From positions 310,001-374,000 of the forward strand of contig CAVOQE010000001.1 of assembly GCA_963698275.1 (NCBI GenBank): 64,000 nt of DNA, written 5' to 3'. Each line of letters begins with the position of its first letter. Position 1 is the stretch's first letter. Both the position numbers and the translations under genes were made by a program. This DNA comes from Anderseniella sp963698275. Its GTDB lineage: Bacteria > Pseudomonadota > Alphaproteobacteria > Rhizobiales > Aestuariivirgaceae. Below the pieces are notes generated by a model. It searched no databases, was not told where the DNA came from, and saw only the letters and a list, made by a program, of their open reading frames with translations. This document shows positions 15,929 to 24,518 of the stretch, in pieces.

Positions 15929-17719
15929 TTATGGCAGTTCAAACACTGTCAGCTGACCACCCAGGCGAGTGTAGTTTTTCAACCCGGCATAACCACCCAC
16001 GGCGCCAAGACCGGCTTGTGGATCGGTGAGGCCCGCTGCCAGGCCAATGCCTGCCCAGCCGCCGATGCCTGACAGCACGCCGATATACTGCTTGCCTTCG
16101 CGCTCATAGGTCATCACGTTGCCAATGATACCGGACGGGGTTTTGAACTTGTAAAGCTCATCTCCCGTATTGGCATCAACGGCCTTCAGATAGCCTTCCA
16201 GCGTACCGTAGAACACGATATCGCCAGCGGTTGCCATTGCACCTGACCACACCGAGAACTTCTCAGGTATGGACCACTTGATCTTGCCTTCGCCGGCATC
16301 CCAGGCAATGAAGTTGCCCATGCCGCCGTGGCTGTCGGGAGCCGGATACATCGACAAGGTGGCACCCACATAGGGCTGGCCTGCCGTGTAGCTGACGCGG
16401 AACGGTTCATAGTCCATGCACACATGGTTCGTGGGCACGAAGAACGTCTGCGTCTTTGGCGAGAACGACGCTGGCTGCTGGTCTTTCGACCCGAGCGCTG
16501 CGGGACAGATGCCGGTCGTGTTCACGTCTTCGCCGTTCTGGGCGGTGGAGTACTGGGACACTACCTGCGGGCGTCCGGTCTTCATGTCAATGTGGGTTGC
16601 CCAATTGACTTTCGGATCATACTTTTCAGCCACCAGCAACTCACCGGTAACCCGGTCCATCGTATAGCCGAACCCGTTACGGTCGAAGTGCACGAGGGCC
16701 TTGCGGTCTTCACCCTTGACCTTGATGTCGGCGAGGATCATCTCGTTGACACCGTCATAATCCCACTCGTCGTGCGGGGTCATCTGGTACAGCCATTTGG
16801 CTTCGCCTGTATCCACGTCGCGGGCAAAGACGGTCATTGACCAGCGGTTGTCGCCGGGACGCTGTGCCGGATTCCAGGTCGACGGGTTGCCGGAGCCGTA
16901 ATACACCAGGTTGGTTTCAGGATCGTAAGAGAACCAGCCCCATGTCGTTCCGCCACCGATTTTCCACTGATCACCTTCCCAGGTGTTGGTGCCGGAATCC
17001 TTGCCGACAGGCTGGCCGAGATGGGTGGTTTTTTCCGGATTGATCAGGGTGTCGCTGTCAGGTCCCATGGAATAGCCACGCCATGCAACCGACCCGTCTG
17101 CCATATTGTAGGCGGTTACATGACCGCGAACACCAAATTCACCACCGGAAATACCGACAATGACCTTGTCCTTGACCGGCAGAACCGTTGCGGTGTTGGT
17201 TTCACCTTTCGAGGGGTCACCGTTCTTGACCGACCATTTGACCTCACCCGTCTCGGCGTCGAGCGCAACGACGGTTGTGTCAGCCTGATGCAGGAAAATC
17301 ATCCCGTTGGCTGCCGCCACGCCGCGATACACCGTGTCACAGCACATCACCGGGATCACATTGGGATCCTGCTTCGGCTCATAGACCCACTTGATGGCGC
17401 CGTCATTGGCAAGATCAAGCGCGTACACATTGTTGGGGAACGGTGTGTGGACATACATCATGTCGCCGATCACGAGCGGCGAGCCTTCATGACCACGCAG
17501 GACACCGGTTGAGAATGTCCAGGCCACCTTCAGGTCCTTGACGTTGTCCTTGTTGATCTGGTCAAGCTTTGAGTATCTCTGGTTGGCATAGTCTCCGGTC
17601 TGGATTGCCCAGTTGGACGAGTTTTCGATGTCCTTCATCAAGCCATCGTTTGCCTGTGCGGTTCCGCCGGCCAACAGGGCCGTCAGAGCGACAGTTGTTA
17701 CTAAGAGTGATTTCCGCAT
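15929..17719 (-). CDS. xoxF: Lanthanide-dependent methanol dehydrogenase XoxF
   Basis: 596-residue periplasmic PQQ methanol dehydrogenase of the XoxF type, oxidising methanol to formaldehyde or formate. The signal peptide ends TAQAND. The vicinal disulfide of quinoprotein alcohol dehydrogenases is at Cys126-Cys127 (VMCCDT). Metal ligands fit Glu194 (GGEFG), Asn278 (GSGNPS) and the diagnostic PHDEWDYDG, where Asp320 is the catalytic base and Asp322 the extra acid that marks rare-earth enzymes; calcium MxaF has Ala there. No small-subunit gene (mxaI) is nearby. Full-length for the family. It heads the operon xoxF-xoxG-xoxJ-rhodanese-like and diverges from the metallo-hydrolase gene. Confidence 0.96.
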   Translation of the reverse strand: MRKSLLVTTVALTALLAGGTAQANDGLMKDIENSSNWAIQTGDYANQRYSKLDQINKDNVKDLKVAWTFSTGVLRGHEGSPLVIGDMMYVHTPFPNNVYALDLANDGAIKWVYEPKQDPNVIPVMCCDTVYRGVAAANGMIFLHQADTTVVALDAETGEVKWSVKNGDPSKGETNTATVLPVKDKVIVGISGGEFGVRGHVTAYNMADGSVAWRGYSMGPDSDTLINPEKTTHLGQPVGKDSGTNTWEGDQWKIGGGTTWGWFSYDPETNLVYYGSGNPSTWNPAQRPGDNRWSMTVFARDVDTGEAKWLYQMTPHDEWDYDGVNEMILADIKVKGEDRKALVHFDRNGFGYTMDRVTGELLVAEKYDPKVNWATHIDMKTGRPQVVSQYSTAQNGEDVNTTGICPAALGSKDQQPASFSPKTQTFFVPTNHVCMDYEPFRVSYTAGQPYVGATLSMYPAPDSHGGMGNFIAWDAGEGKIKWSIPEKFSVWSGAMATAGDIVFYGTLEGYLKAVDANTGDELYKFKTPSGIIGNVMTYEREGKQYIGVLSGIGGWAGIGLAAGLTDPQAGLGAVGGYAGLKNYTRLGGQLTVFELP

Positions 17720-18324
17720 TACTCAATTTCCTCCGCTTATATTGTTGGACCACAGCGTCTATGCGACGCTGGTCATTTTCAACGTACCGGTTCCAGGAGC
17801 TAAAGCGGATCGCCCTTCTCGCCAAACCCCCCGCCACACCTATCGTGGCAGGTGCTCTTGGACTCAGAAACAACAGTAACGTCGCCGATCTGGAAACGGA
17901 CAATGCAGTTTCTGAGAGCAAAGTATGTTTTTTCGCCAGCGCTCGCGCAACTGATTTTTACAGATTTCAATTCCATCATGCAGGATAGCTGGACTGCATT
18001 GACAATATTCGAACACATTTTGCACCGCAATATCTTGTTCGCAAGTGCAAAAACCGAAGTCTCCGGGATTGATTATAAATGATTGTTTGGTGTGTACTTT
18101 ATGAGGGGAATTTGCATAATCAGGTTAGAAATCGAATACATTTGTAGTATCTGGATACTACGGTGTAACATTCACATACTACATGAATTGAATTGGCGAT
18201 TATTACGTAAGGTCAGCAAACTGAAAGTGTGCGCCGACCGGAATGCCGAATTGTCCCGAATGTCGAAGGTTGCCGGAAAATGCGTGTCGCGGGAACATCT
18301 GAGATCCCACCTTGCGGAACGATT
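17720..18324. other. Divergent xoxF / metallo-hydrolase intergenic region
   Basis: About 600 bases with no gene I can support. It contains the GTAGTAT-N4-ATACTAC repeat at 18144-18161, an extra ATACTAC at 18176-18182, and from 18306 a 23-base stretch nearly identical to one at 1017-1039. AT-rich sequence around 18060-18200 suits promoters. The long xoxF leader of over 400 bases to the operator is notable. Confidence 0.5.
18144..18161. promoter_or_regulatory. Inverted repeat GTAGTAT-CTGG-ATACTAC, putative operator
   Basis: Arms identical to the repeat at 987-1004. A further ATACTAC at 18176-18182 starts exactly 21 bases after the one in this repeat, that is two helical turns, as is common for OmpR-type regulators binding direct repeats. 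Confidence 0.55.
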
Positions 18325-19275
18325 GTGTTGCGGTTTGCAAGGCTTGTTTGCGTCTGCTTCGTTAGTGCACTTGCCGTGCTTGTGCCGGTAATGGGGCCCG
18401 CAAAGGCGGACACTTTAACGGTGCCTGCTGAAGTGACGGAAATTGCCCCTGGTGTGTTCGTGCATGCCGGCGCACATGAATTGTTCACCCCGGAAAATGC
18501 CGGTGATATTTCCAATACGGGTTTCATTATTGGCAGTGAGGCAGTTGCGGTTGTGGACACCGGCGGCAGCAGGGCGGTTGGTCTGGCCCTGAAAGCGGCC
18601 ATTCGGGCCCGCACCGGTCTACCCATCAAGTACGTGATCAACACCCACATGCACCCTGATCACGTGTTTGGCAATTCTGCATTTGTGAATGAGGGCGCCG
18701 AGTTTATCGGTCATTACAAACTTTCAAGTGCACTTGCAGCCCGCAAGGAACAATACCTGCAGGCCAACAGACCGTTGCTTGGCGGTGCTTTTGAAGGCGT
18801 GGAGATTATCCCGCCGGCACGAGGCGTAAAGGGTGTGGAAATATTGCAGCTTGGGGATCGAAAAGTGCGCCTGGAAGCCCATGCAACCGCCCACACGGAT
18901 AATGATCTGACGGTACTGGATGAAGAAACCGCAACCCTGTTCATGGGGGATCTCTTGTTTTCCGGGCACATACCGGTGATCGATGGCAGCATAAGGGGAT
19001 GGCTGGCCCTGATGGACAGGCTGGCTGCGGAAAACATCGTCCGTGTCGTTCCCGGTCATGGACCGGCAGCAATGAAGTGGCCGGACGCTGTGGTCGAGCA
19101 AAAACGATATCTGACCGGCCTGGTCACCCAGATCCGGGACTATATTGAACGCGGCGTGCCGCTGTCTCAGGCAGCCCGCGAGATCGGTCTCGATGAAAAG
19201 CAGGCCTGGCTGCTGTTTGACGATTTCAATGCCAGAAACGTTTCTGCAGCATTTGCGGAACTTGAGTGGGAATAA
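18325..19275 (+). CDS. Quinoprotein relay system metallo-beta-lactamase-fold hydrolase (type 2)
   Basis: Exported MBL-fold zinc hydrolase, about 316 residues from GTG 18325, related to SoxH and known only beside PQQ dehydrogenases and SoxYZ-like carriers. The metal motif is THMHPDHVFGN near residue 108, with HTDNDL, MGDLLFSGH and VPGHGP supplying the other ligands. GTG 18325, behind GGAACGATT, gives a clean signal peptide (RFARLVCVCFVSALAV, cleavage near GPAKA); ATG 18280 and GTG 18229 are alternatives. It would act in the periplasm, perhaps releasing a product carried on the SoxYZ-like cysteine; the substrate is unknown. Confidence 0.85.
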   Translation: MLRFARLVCVCFVSALAVLVPVMGPAKADTLTVPAEVTEIAPGVFVHAGAHELFTPENAGDISNTGFIIGSEAVAVVDTGGSRAVGLALKAAIRARTGLPIKYVINTHMHPDHVFGNSAFVNEGAEFIGHYKLSSALAARKEQYLQANRPLLGGAFEGVEIIPPARGVKGVEILQLGDRKVRLEAHATAHTDNDLTVLDEETATLFMGDLLFSGHIPVIDGSIRGWLALMDRLAAENIVRVVPGHGPAAMKWPDAVVEQKRYLTGLVTQIRDYIERGVPLSQAAREIGLDEKQAWLLFDDFNARNVSAAFAELEWE

Positions 19276-19410
19276 CTAATTTTTCCTGTTATTTCAAACA
19301 GATCAAATAATTAGAGAAAAATAAGATTTTGAATTTGATTTGATCTTGGTTAGGTTTGTGTGTGCTGGCCCGTTGAATGGAGCCAGAAATCCATTTTGGA
19401 GGTCTTCATC

Positions 19411-19500
19411 ATGAAGAAAGTTTGGGCAAAGCCAGCCATGTGTCAGGTAGAAGCCGGGTTTGAAATTTCCCGTTACCTGCCCGCATCGGTCAGCAAGTAA
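19411..19500 (+). CDS. pqqA: PQQ precursor peptide PqqA
   Basis: 29-residue ribosomal precursor of PQQ: MKKVWAKPAM then CQVEAGFEIS then RYLPASVSK. The crosslinked Glu and Tyr are E18 and Y22 in the invariant E-x3-Y. A good ribosome site GGAGGT sits seven bases upstream. PqqD presents the peptide to the radical SAM enzyme PqqE, which joins Glu and Tyr. It lies 106 bases before pqqB, separated by two hairpins that probably let pqqA message exceed that of pqqBCDE. Too short for many gene callers. Confidence 0.95.
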   Translation: MKKVWAKPAMCQVEAGFEISRYLPASVSK

Positions 19501-19511
19501 TTCCAGCGGAG

Positions 19512-19538
19512 CCGCCCATGCCGTATTCGGCCTGGGTG
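19512..19538 (+). terminator. Attenuator hairpin after pqqA
   Basis: Outer arms CCGCCCA / TGGGTGG and inner arms GCCG / CGGC, followed by TTTTGG. It likely causes partial termination between pqqA and pqqB. Confidence 0.5.
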
Positions 19539-19556
19539 GTTTTGGCTGACATTATC

Positions 19557-19595
19557 AAACGCGCGCGTCCGTTTGCCGGATCGCGCGTTTGTTTT
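19557..19595 (+). terminator. Second hairpin before pqqB
   Basis: Nine-base arms AAACGCGCG (19557-19565) and CGCGCGTTT (19582-19590), followed by GTTTT. It resembles a rho-independent terminator placed 12 bases before the pqqB start, so pqqBCDE transcription must read through it or start elsewhere. Confidence 0.55.
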
Positions 19596-19606
19596 GGCAG
19601 GTAGTC

Positions 19607-20545
19607 GTGAAACTAAAGATCATTGGGTCTGCCGCAGGCGGCGGCTTCCCGCAGTGGAACTGCAATTACAGATTAAGCCGTGAAGTCAGGTCGCGACAGA
19701 CCGGACTGACACCGCGATCGCAATCCAGCATTGCCGCATCTGCAGATGGCGCCAACTGGGTGTTGTTCAATGCTTCTCCCGACATCAGGGAACAGATATC
19801 CAATACGCCGGAACTGCAGCCTGATGCCAATGGGCCGGTACGCAACTCTCCCATAAAAGCAGTGGTGCTGACCAATGCCGATGTAGATCATATAGCCGGC
19901 CTGCTGACACTGCGTGAAAAGGAAGCCTTCAACCTCTACGCGTCATCCAGAATTCTGGAAACGCTGGCCAGCAATCCGATTTTTCGGGTCCTCGATGAAA
20001 CGCTGGTCAAGCGTATCGAATTGCCATTGGGCGGTACAACGCAGCTTGAAGGTCCCGATGGCCTGCTTGGCATCGAAATTGAAACCTATGCCGTTCCCGG
20101 CAAGATTGCGCTGTTCCTGGAAGACAGCTCTGATCCGGTGAATTTTGGTTCTGACGAGGGCGACACGATCGGTGTGCGCATCGCTGCGCCGGGCGCGCCT
20201 GACAGCAAAGCTGTTCATTACATTCCTGGCTGCGCCCGCGTCACCGATGACTTGCGCCAGCGCATAACCGGTGCGGGATGCCTGCTGTTTGACGGTACGG
20301 TTTTTACCGACACGGAAATGCCTGATGCAGGTGTCGGCGCAAAGACAGGTGCCCGCATGGGTCACATCGCCATGTCGGGGGATGACGGTTCGCTGGCGTC
20401 GCTCAAGGATACCGGCATCGCCCGGCGTGTATTCGTACACATCAACAATACCAATCCAGTCCTTGATCCGGCCTCACATGAGCGAAAAATCGTTACGCAA
20501 GCGGGATGGGAAGTCGGCCATGACGGGCAGGAGGTGGAATTGTGA
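19607..20545 (+). CDS. pqqB: PQQ biosynthesis protein PqqB
   Basis: 312-residue metallo-beta-lactamase-fold protein of PQQ synthesis, now viewed as the hydroxylase of the Glu-Tyr intermediate. Conserved text includes GSAAGGGFPQWNCNY at the N-terminus and TNADVDHIAGLLTLRE carrying the metal site. The start is GTG 19607 just after the pre-pqqB hairpin. Its stop overlaps the pqqC GTG start (GTGA). Cytoplasmic. Confidence 0.95.
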   Translation: MKLKIIGSAAGGGFPQWNCNYRLSREVRSRQTGLTPRSQSSIAASADGANWVLFNASPDIREQISNTPELQPDANGPVRNSPIKAVVLTNADVDHIAGLLTLREKEAFNLYASSRILETLASNPIFRVLDETLVKRIELPLGGTTQLEGPDGLLGIEIETYAVPGKIALFLEDSSDPVNFGSDEGDTIGVRIAAPGAPDSKAVHYIPGCARVTDDLRQRITGAGCLLFDGTVFTDTEMPDAGVGAKTGARMGHIAMSGDDGSLASLKDTGIARRVFVHINNTNPVLDPASHERKIVTQAGWEVGHDGQEVEL

Positions 20546-21300
20546 GTGAAGATTGGGCCATTACGGGAGCCGCAGTTTCCAGTGAACGTCTGGAAGAAAT
20601 ACTGCGTGATGTGGGCGATGCGCGATATCACATAAATCATCCGTTCCATAAGATGATGACCGCCGGCACACTGACAAAGGGACAGATGCAGGCTTGGGCG
20701 CTTAACAGGTATTGTTATCAGGCCGCCATCCCGAAGAAAGATGCCATCATACTGTCTCGGGCTGAGAATTCCGAGTTTCGCATTGAATGGCGCGAACGGA
20801 TCATTGATCACGACGGAACAGACGACAAGATTGGCGGCATCAAGCGCTGGATCGCGCTGGCCACCGGGCTGGGCCTGGATGAAGCCATGGTGATGTCCGA
20901 GGCAAAAGCGCTTCCCGCGACCCGGTTTGCGGTGAACCAGTACCTGACGCTGGTATCGCAGCGCAGTTTTCTCGAAGCGGTTGCCTCATCGCTGACTGAA
21001 CTGTTTTCACCGAAGGTGATCAGCGAGCGCGTGCCGGCCATGCTGGCGAAATATGATTACATTACCGAAGACACGCTGGCCTATTTCAAACCCAGGCTGC
21101 ATCAGGCGCCACGCGATGCAGAAGTTGCGTTGAGTTATGTGCAACGCCACGCCGACACGGCGGAAAAACAACAGGCCTGCGTCAATGCACTGATCACCAA
21201 GTGTGATATCCTGTGGGCCATGCTGGATGCCCTGCAATTTGCCTATGTCGAGCCGGGCGGGAATATTGCACCCGGTGCATTTGTCCCGGAGGTCAACTGA
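20542..21300 (+). CDS. pqqC: Pyrroloquinoline-quinone synthase PqqC
   Basis: 252-residue cofactor-free oxidase that catalyses the last step of PQQ synthesis (ring closure and oxidation). Typical sequence includes YHINHPFHKMMTAG, ALNRYCYQAAIPKKDA and HADTAEKQQACV. It starts at GTG 20542, overlapping pqqB by four bases, and is followed after seven bases by pqqD. Confidence 0.96.
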   Translation: MSEDWAITGAAVSSERLEEILRDVGDARYHINHPFHKMMTAGTLTKGQMQAWALNRYCYQAAIPKKDAIILSRAENSEFRIEWRERIIDHDGTDDKIGGIKRWIALATGLGLDEAMVMSEAKALPATRFAVNQYLTLVSQRSFLEAVASSLTELFSPKVISERVPAMLAKYDYITEDTLAYFKPRLHQAPRDAEVALSYVQRHADTAEKQQACVNALITKCDILWAMLDALQFAYVEPGGNIAPGAFVPEVN

Positions 21301-21307
21301 AGCAATC

Positions 21308-21607
21308 ATGACCACAGCCACCCGTCATCGTACAATGATCACAAGTGAAAGCCGCCCGGGCTTGCCTGCGTTCGTGCGGTTACAGTTTGAACCGGTACGG
21401 GACGCATGGGCGTTGCTGTCGCCGGAGAAGGTCATGTGGCCCGATGAGGTCAGTCACGATATTCTCAAAAGATGCAACGGCAAGGCCACGGTGGCTGAGA
21501 TCATCTCGTCTCTGGCGGCTGAATATGATGCACCTGAAGATGTGGTTCGAGACGATGTATGCGGGTTCCTGCAGACATGGGCTGACAGGAGGCTGGTGGT
21601 TGCATGA
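21308..21607 (+). CDS. pqqD: PqqA-binding chaperone PqqD
   Basis: 99-residue RiPP-recognition protein that holds PqqA and delivers it to PqqE. Hallmarks are PEKVMWPDEVSHDILKRCNG and a C-terminal helix LQTWADRRLVVA. ATG 21308 follows the pqqC stop closely, and the stop overlaps pqqE ATG by four bases, fitting the PqqD-PqqE complex. Confidence 0.94.
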   Translation: MTTATRHRTMITSESRPGLPAFVRLQFEPVRDAWALLSPEKVMWPDEVSHDILKRCNGKATVAEIISSLAAEYDAPEDVVRDDVCGFLQTWADRRLVVA

Positions 21608-22701
21608 GCGCTCCCGGACCACCCATCGGCATGCTGGCGGAACTGACCCATCGCTGCCCGTTGCAATGCCCGTACTGTTCCAACCCGGCCAAGCTTTTGA
21701 AAGCCAATACCGAACTTGAGACCGCCGACTGGACCAGGGTGTTCAGTGAAGCCGCTGACCTTGGAATTCTTCAGGTGCATCTGTCCGGCGGCGAGCCGAC
21801 CCTGCGAGGTGACCTTGAAGAGATTGTCTCGGCGCTGTCGTCGCGCGGGGTTTATTCAAACCTGATTACGGCCGGGGTCAACATTAAGCCGGAGCGAATA
21901 GGCGGTTTGAAAGATGCCGGCCTTGACCATGTGCAACTGTCTGTGCAGGGCGCAACATCCGAGGTCACCGAGAAGATCGGCAACATGAAAGGCGCACACG
22001 AACAGAAACTGGCAACTGCGAGGGTTGTCCGGGCTGCAAAACTGCCGCTCACCCTGAACGCGCCGATCCACCGGCACAACATTCACCAGGTCGAGGATTT
22101 CATTGAGCTTGCCCTGGAACTGGACGCTGACCGGCTGGAGATTGCCAATGTCCAGTACTATGGCTGGGCGCTGATCAACCGCACCCAGTTGATGCCGGCA
22201 TGGGACGATGTCATGCGCCAGGTGGATATTGTTGAAGAAGCCCGCGAGCGCCTGCGTGGTGTTCTGCTGATCGATTTTGTGACACCGGACTATTATGCGG
22301 AGTTTCCCAAACCCTGCATGGGCGGATGGGCCCAGGATGCCTTCATGGTCACCCCGGACGGCTCCGCCATGCCATGCCATGCGGCCCACACAATTCCGCA
22401 CCTGACATTCGACAATGTGAAGGACAAATCCCTGGCAGACATCTGGGACAGTTCGCCGGCGTTTGATGCCTATCGCGGTACCGACTGGATGCAGGAACCG
22501 TGCAGGTCCTGTGAGCGGCGCGAGGCTGATTTCGGCGGATGCCGGTGTCAGGCACTGGCCATTGCAGGTGATGCCGCGGCCACGGATCCGGCCTGTTCGC
22601 TGTCACCGTTGCACGCCACCATGCTGAAAATCGCCGGGCAGACGCAAGCCGCCGGGGAAACGGCCGATGATTTCACTTACCGGAGAATTGGCACGCAGTA
22701 G
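21604..22701 (+). CDS. pqqE: PqqA radical SAM crosslinking enzyme PqqE
   Basis: 365-residue radical SAM/SPASM enzyme that makes the Glu-Tyr carbon-carbon bond in PqqA. The SAM cluster cysteines are C18, C22 and C25 in HRCPLQCPYCSN, followed by the GGE-type motif LSGGEPTLR. The SPASM cysteines are in KPCMGGW and CRSCERREADFGGCRC. Last gene of pqqABCDE. No pqqF/pqqG peptidase follows, but a creatininase-family hydrolase gene lies 1.07 kb beyond. Confidence 0.96.
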   Translation: MSAPGPPIGMLAELTHRCPLQCPYCSNPAKLLKANTELETADWTRVFSEAADLGILQVHLSGGEPTLRGDLEEIVSALSSRGVYSNLITAGVNIKPERIGGLKDAGLDHVQLSVQGATSEVTEKIGNMKGAHEQKLATARVVRAAKLPLTLNAPIHRHNIHQVEDFIELALELDADRLEIANVQYYGWALINRTQLMPAWDDVMRQVDIVEEARERLRGVLLIDFVTPDYYAEFPKPCMGGWAQDAFMVTPDGSAMPCHAAHTIPHLTFDNVKDKSLADIWDSSPAFDAYRGTDWMQEPCRSCERREADFGGCRCQALAIAGDAAATDPACSLSPLHATMLKIAGQTQAAGETADDFTYRRIGTQ

Positions 22702-22739
22702 CAGGCTTGCAAAGTGAGCGTGCCGACCTTGATTATCGC

Positions 22740-23576
22740 TTAACTGCCCGGGTTTATCTGCAAGGAATGTCTGAACACGGTCTCGTCGGTGTCCTGAGCT
22801 TCAACATGCATTTTTTTCGCGCCGTTGGACACATAGTCAAAGGCGATACTTGGATTTTCCGCCAGTGATATGCCGGCTTCAATGCTCATCAGCTTCTCGT
22901 CGCCCTGGTCGATTGCAAGCTTTTCCACATATCGTGGCAGAATATACAGCAAGGTGATCTGATCGAGTTGCAGACCGGTCAGGTTGGGATGTGAAATATC
23001 CAGTTTTGTGCGCATCACCGGCTTGGCAATGGTCGAGACGTTCAAGGGCGCCACGATCTGTGTCAGCCGCATATCGCCCAGGGTCTTCGCGGCAACATCC
23101 AGCGTTGTCGTCGGCGGCGCGGCGCAGGCTCCAAGACCGGATGTCTTGACCATTGCTTCGCTCATGAACAGCTGGCCGTTCTCGGCTTCCACAATTGCAC
23201 GAACCGGTGACGGCCCGTTAAACCGCATGCTGGCCGACACCCACAGGCTGGAGCGTTGCTGCTCAGGCCTCACGGTCAGGGAAACCGGCATCGGGTTTTC
23301 ATCGATAATGATTGTAACGGATTTTACCTTTGCCCCGTTGGGCAGCGATGCCTGCACAGATACCGGCACCTGGCGGTCATCCTTTGCCCGATATGGCACT
23401 TCCAGCTTTACTGCAGAATCGTTCCGGGTGATCAAGCGCTGGCCGAAAACACTTGGTTTCAGTTCTGGCCAGGTCAGTTCGACCGACAGCGCTGCGCCGG
23501 AAGACATTGACAAACCTGCGCATATCGCGCCGACAACCAGGCCCAGGTGAAAGAAAGGTTTTTTGCCCAAAATCAT
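22740..23576 (-). CDS. Quinoprotein dehydrogenase-associated SoxYZ-like carrier (copy 2)
   Basis: Second SoxYZ-like fusion, about 278 residues from ATG 23576 (GGGGAC precedes it; ATG 23612 is possible). An N-terminal signal/anchor (FFHLGLVVGAICAGLSM) is followed by the SoxY-like domain with VTIIIDENPMPVSLTV and a lone Cys at about 151 in KTSGLGACAAPP, then the SoxZ-like domain with LDISHPNLTGLQLDQIT and ILPRYVEKLAI. It differs considerably from copy 1 in sequence, so the two may serve different dehydrogenases or form a pair. Convergent with pqqE. Confidence 0.84.
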   Translation of the reverse strand: MILGKKPFFHLGLVVGAICAGLSMSSGAALSVELTWPELKPSVFGQRLITRNDSAVKLEVPYRAKDDRQVPVSVQASLPNGAKVKSVTIIIDENPMPVSLTVRPEQQRSSLWVSASMRFNGPSPVRAIVEAENGQLFMSEAMVKTSGLGACAAPPTTTLDVAAKTLGDMRLTQIVAPLNVSTIAKPVMRTKLDISHPNLTGLQLDQITLLYILPRYVEKLAIDQGDEKLMSIEAGISLAENPSIAFDYVSNGAKKMHVEAQDTDETVFRHSLQINPGS

Positions 23577-23771
23577 GTCCCCGTTGACGGCTGTGGCCTG
23601 CATATGCTGCAAAGCCTGTGTAAGTGTCTCATGCCGCCGTTACCCTGCTTACGGGACGATACCAGTTTGGCATGTATAACGTCAACTTTGTGCCATCACG
23701 CGGACCCTATGTTGCTTGCAGGCCGGACACTCAATGGGCTCCCGCAACATGCCAACAGACAGGAATGACCA

Positions 23772-24509
23772 ATGCTGCTTGTCGAAGCGACATGGAAAGA
23801 AGTCGAAAACCATCTGGCAGACTCGCGGGCGATTGTCATGCCTATCGGGTCGGTTGAACAGCACGGTCCGATGGGACTGCTGGGAACCGATGCCATGTGC
23901 GCAGAAATCATAGCCCGGCGCGCAGGCGAACTTGGAGGTTTCCTTGTCGGCCCCACCCTGGCGTTAGGGATGGCCCAGTCGCATCTGGCGTTTCCCGGCA
24001 CAATCTCATTGAAACCGTCAACCCTTATGGCGGTTGTTGAGGACGTGGTGGCATCGCTGTCGAACTCAGGCTTCCGGCAGATCATTTTTCTGAACGGCCA
24101 TGGCGGCAACATCGCCACCGTGACGACGGCGTTTGGCGAAATTCATGCACAACGCTCCCTGCAGCATGATCCGGACAATCTCGAGCTTGCCCTGAAAAGC
24201 TGGTTTGACCTGCCTGGAATTCGACGTTTGCTTGCCGACATGTATCCCAGCGGTCATGGTTCTCACGCCACACCATCGGAAATCGCGATTACCCAGCATG
24301 CCTTTCCACATGCTGTGAAGCAGGTTGCGCTGGACCCGCAAACGGCACCCGATGGCCGTTTCAGTGATGCGCATGATTTTCGCAGACGATACCCGGATGG
24401 CCGCAAAGGGGCAGACTCCAGCCTTGCCAAGCCTGAAGACGGTGCGAAACTGATAGAGGCTGCAGCACAGGCACTGGCCGCGGAGATGACCAGGTATGCC
24501 AAAACATGA
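23772..24509 (+). CDS. Creatininase-family amidohydrolase next to pqq operon
   Basis: 245-residue cytoplasmic metal hydrolase of the creatininase family, cleaving C-N bonds in small amides or peptides. The family metal site is clear: Glu29, His31 and Asp40 in GSVEQHGPMGLLGTD, then NGHGGN near 109 and HGSHATPSE near 162. AGGA lies at 23761-23764, seven bases before ATG 23772. The mycofactocin peptidase MftE belongs to this family and trims a radical-SAM-modified peptide, so a role in PqqA trimming is worth testing, especially as no pqqF/G is present here. Otherwise the substrate is unknown. Confidence 0.82.
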   Translation: MLLVEATWKEVENHLADSRAIVMPIGSVEQHGPMGLLGTDAMCAEIIARRAGELGGFLVGPTLALGMAQSHLAFPGTISLKPSTLMAVVEDVVASLSNSGFRQIIFLNGHGGNIATVTTAFGEIHAQRSLQHDPDNLELALKSWFDLPGIRRLLADMYPSGHGSHATPSEIAITQHAFPHAVKQVALDPQTAPDGRFSDAHDFRRRYPDGRKGADSSLAKPEDGAKLIEAAAQALAAEMTRYAKT

Positions 24510-24518
24510 AGTGCGGGA

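Noticed and set aside
15751..15942. 63-codon minus-strand frame in the xoxF-xoxG spacer
   Set aside because: Contains the inverted repeats of the spacer, starts inside the xoxF end, lacks a ribosome site and resembles nothing known.
17720..18324. tRNA, small RNA gene or insertion sequence in the xoxF intergenic region
   Set aside because: No cloverleaf, terminal repeats or transposase remnants were seen; only the operator repeats and AT-rich promoter-like sequence.
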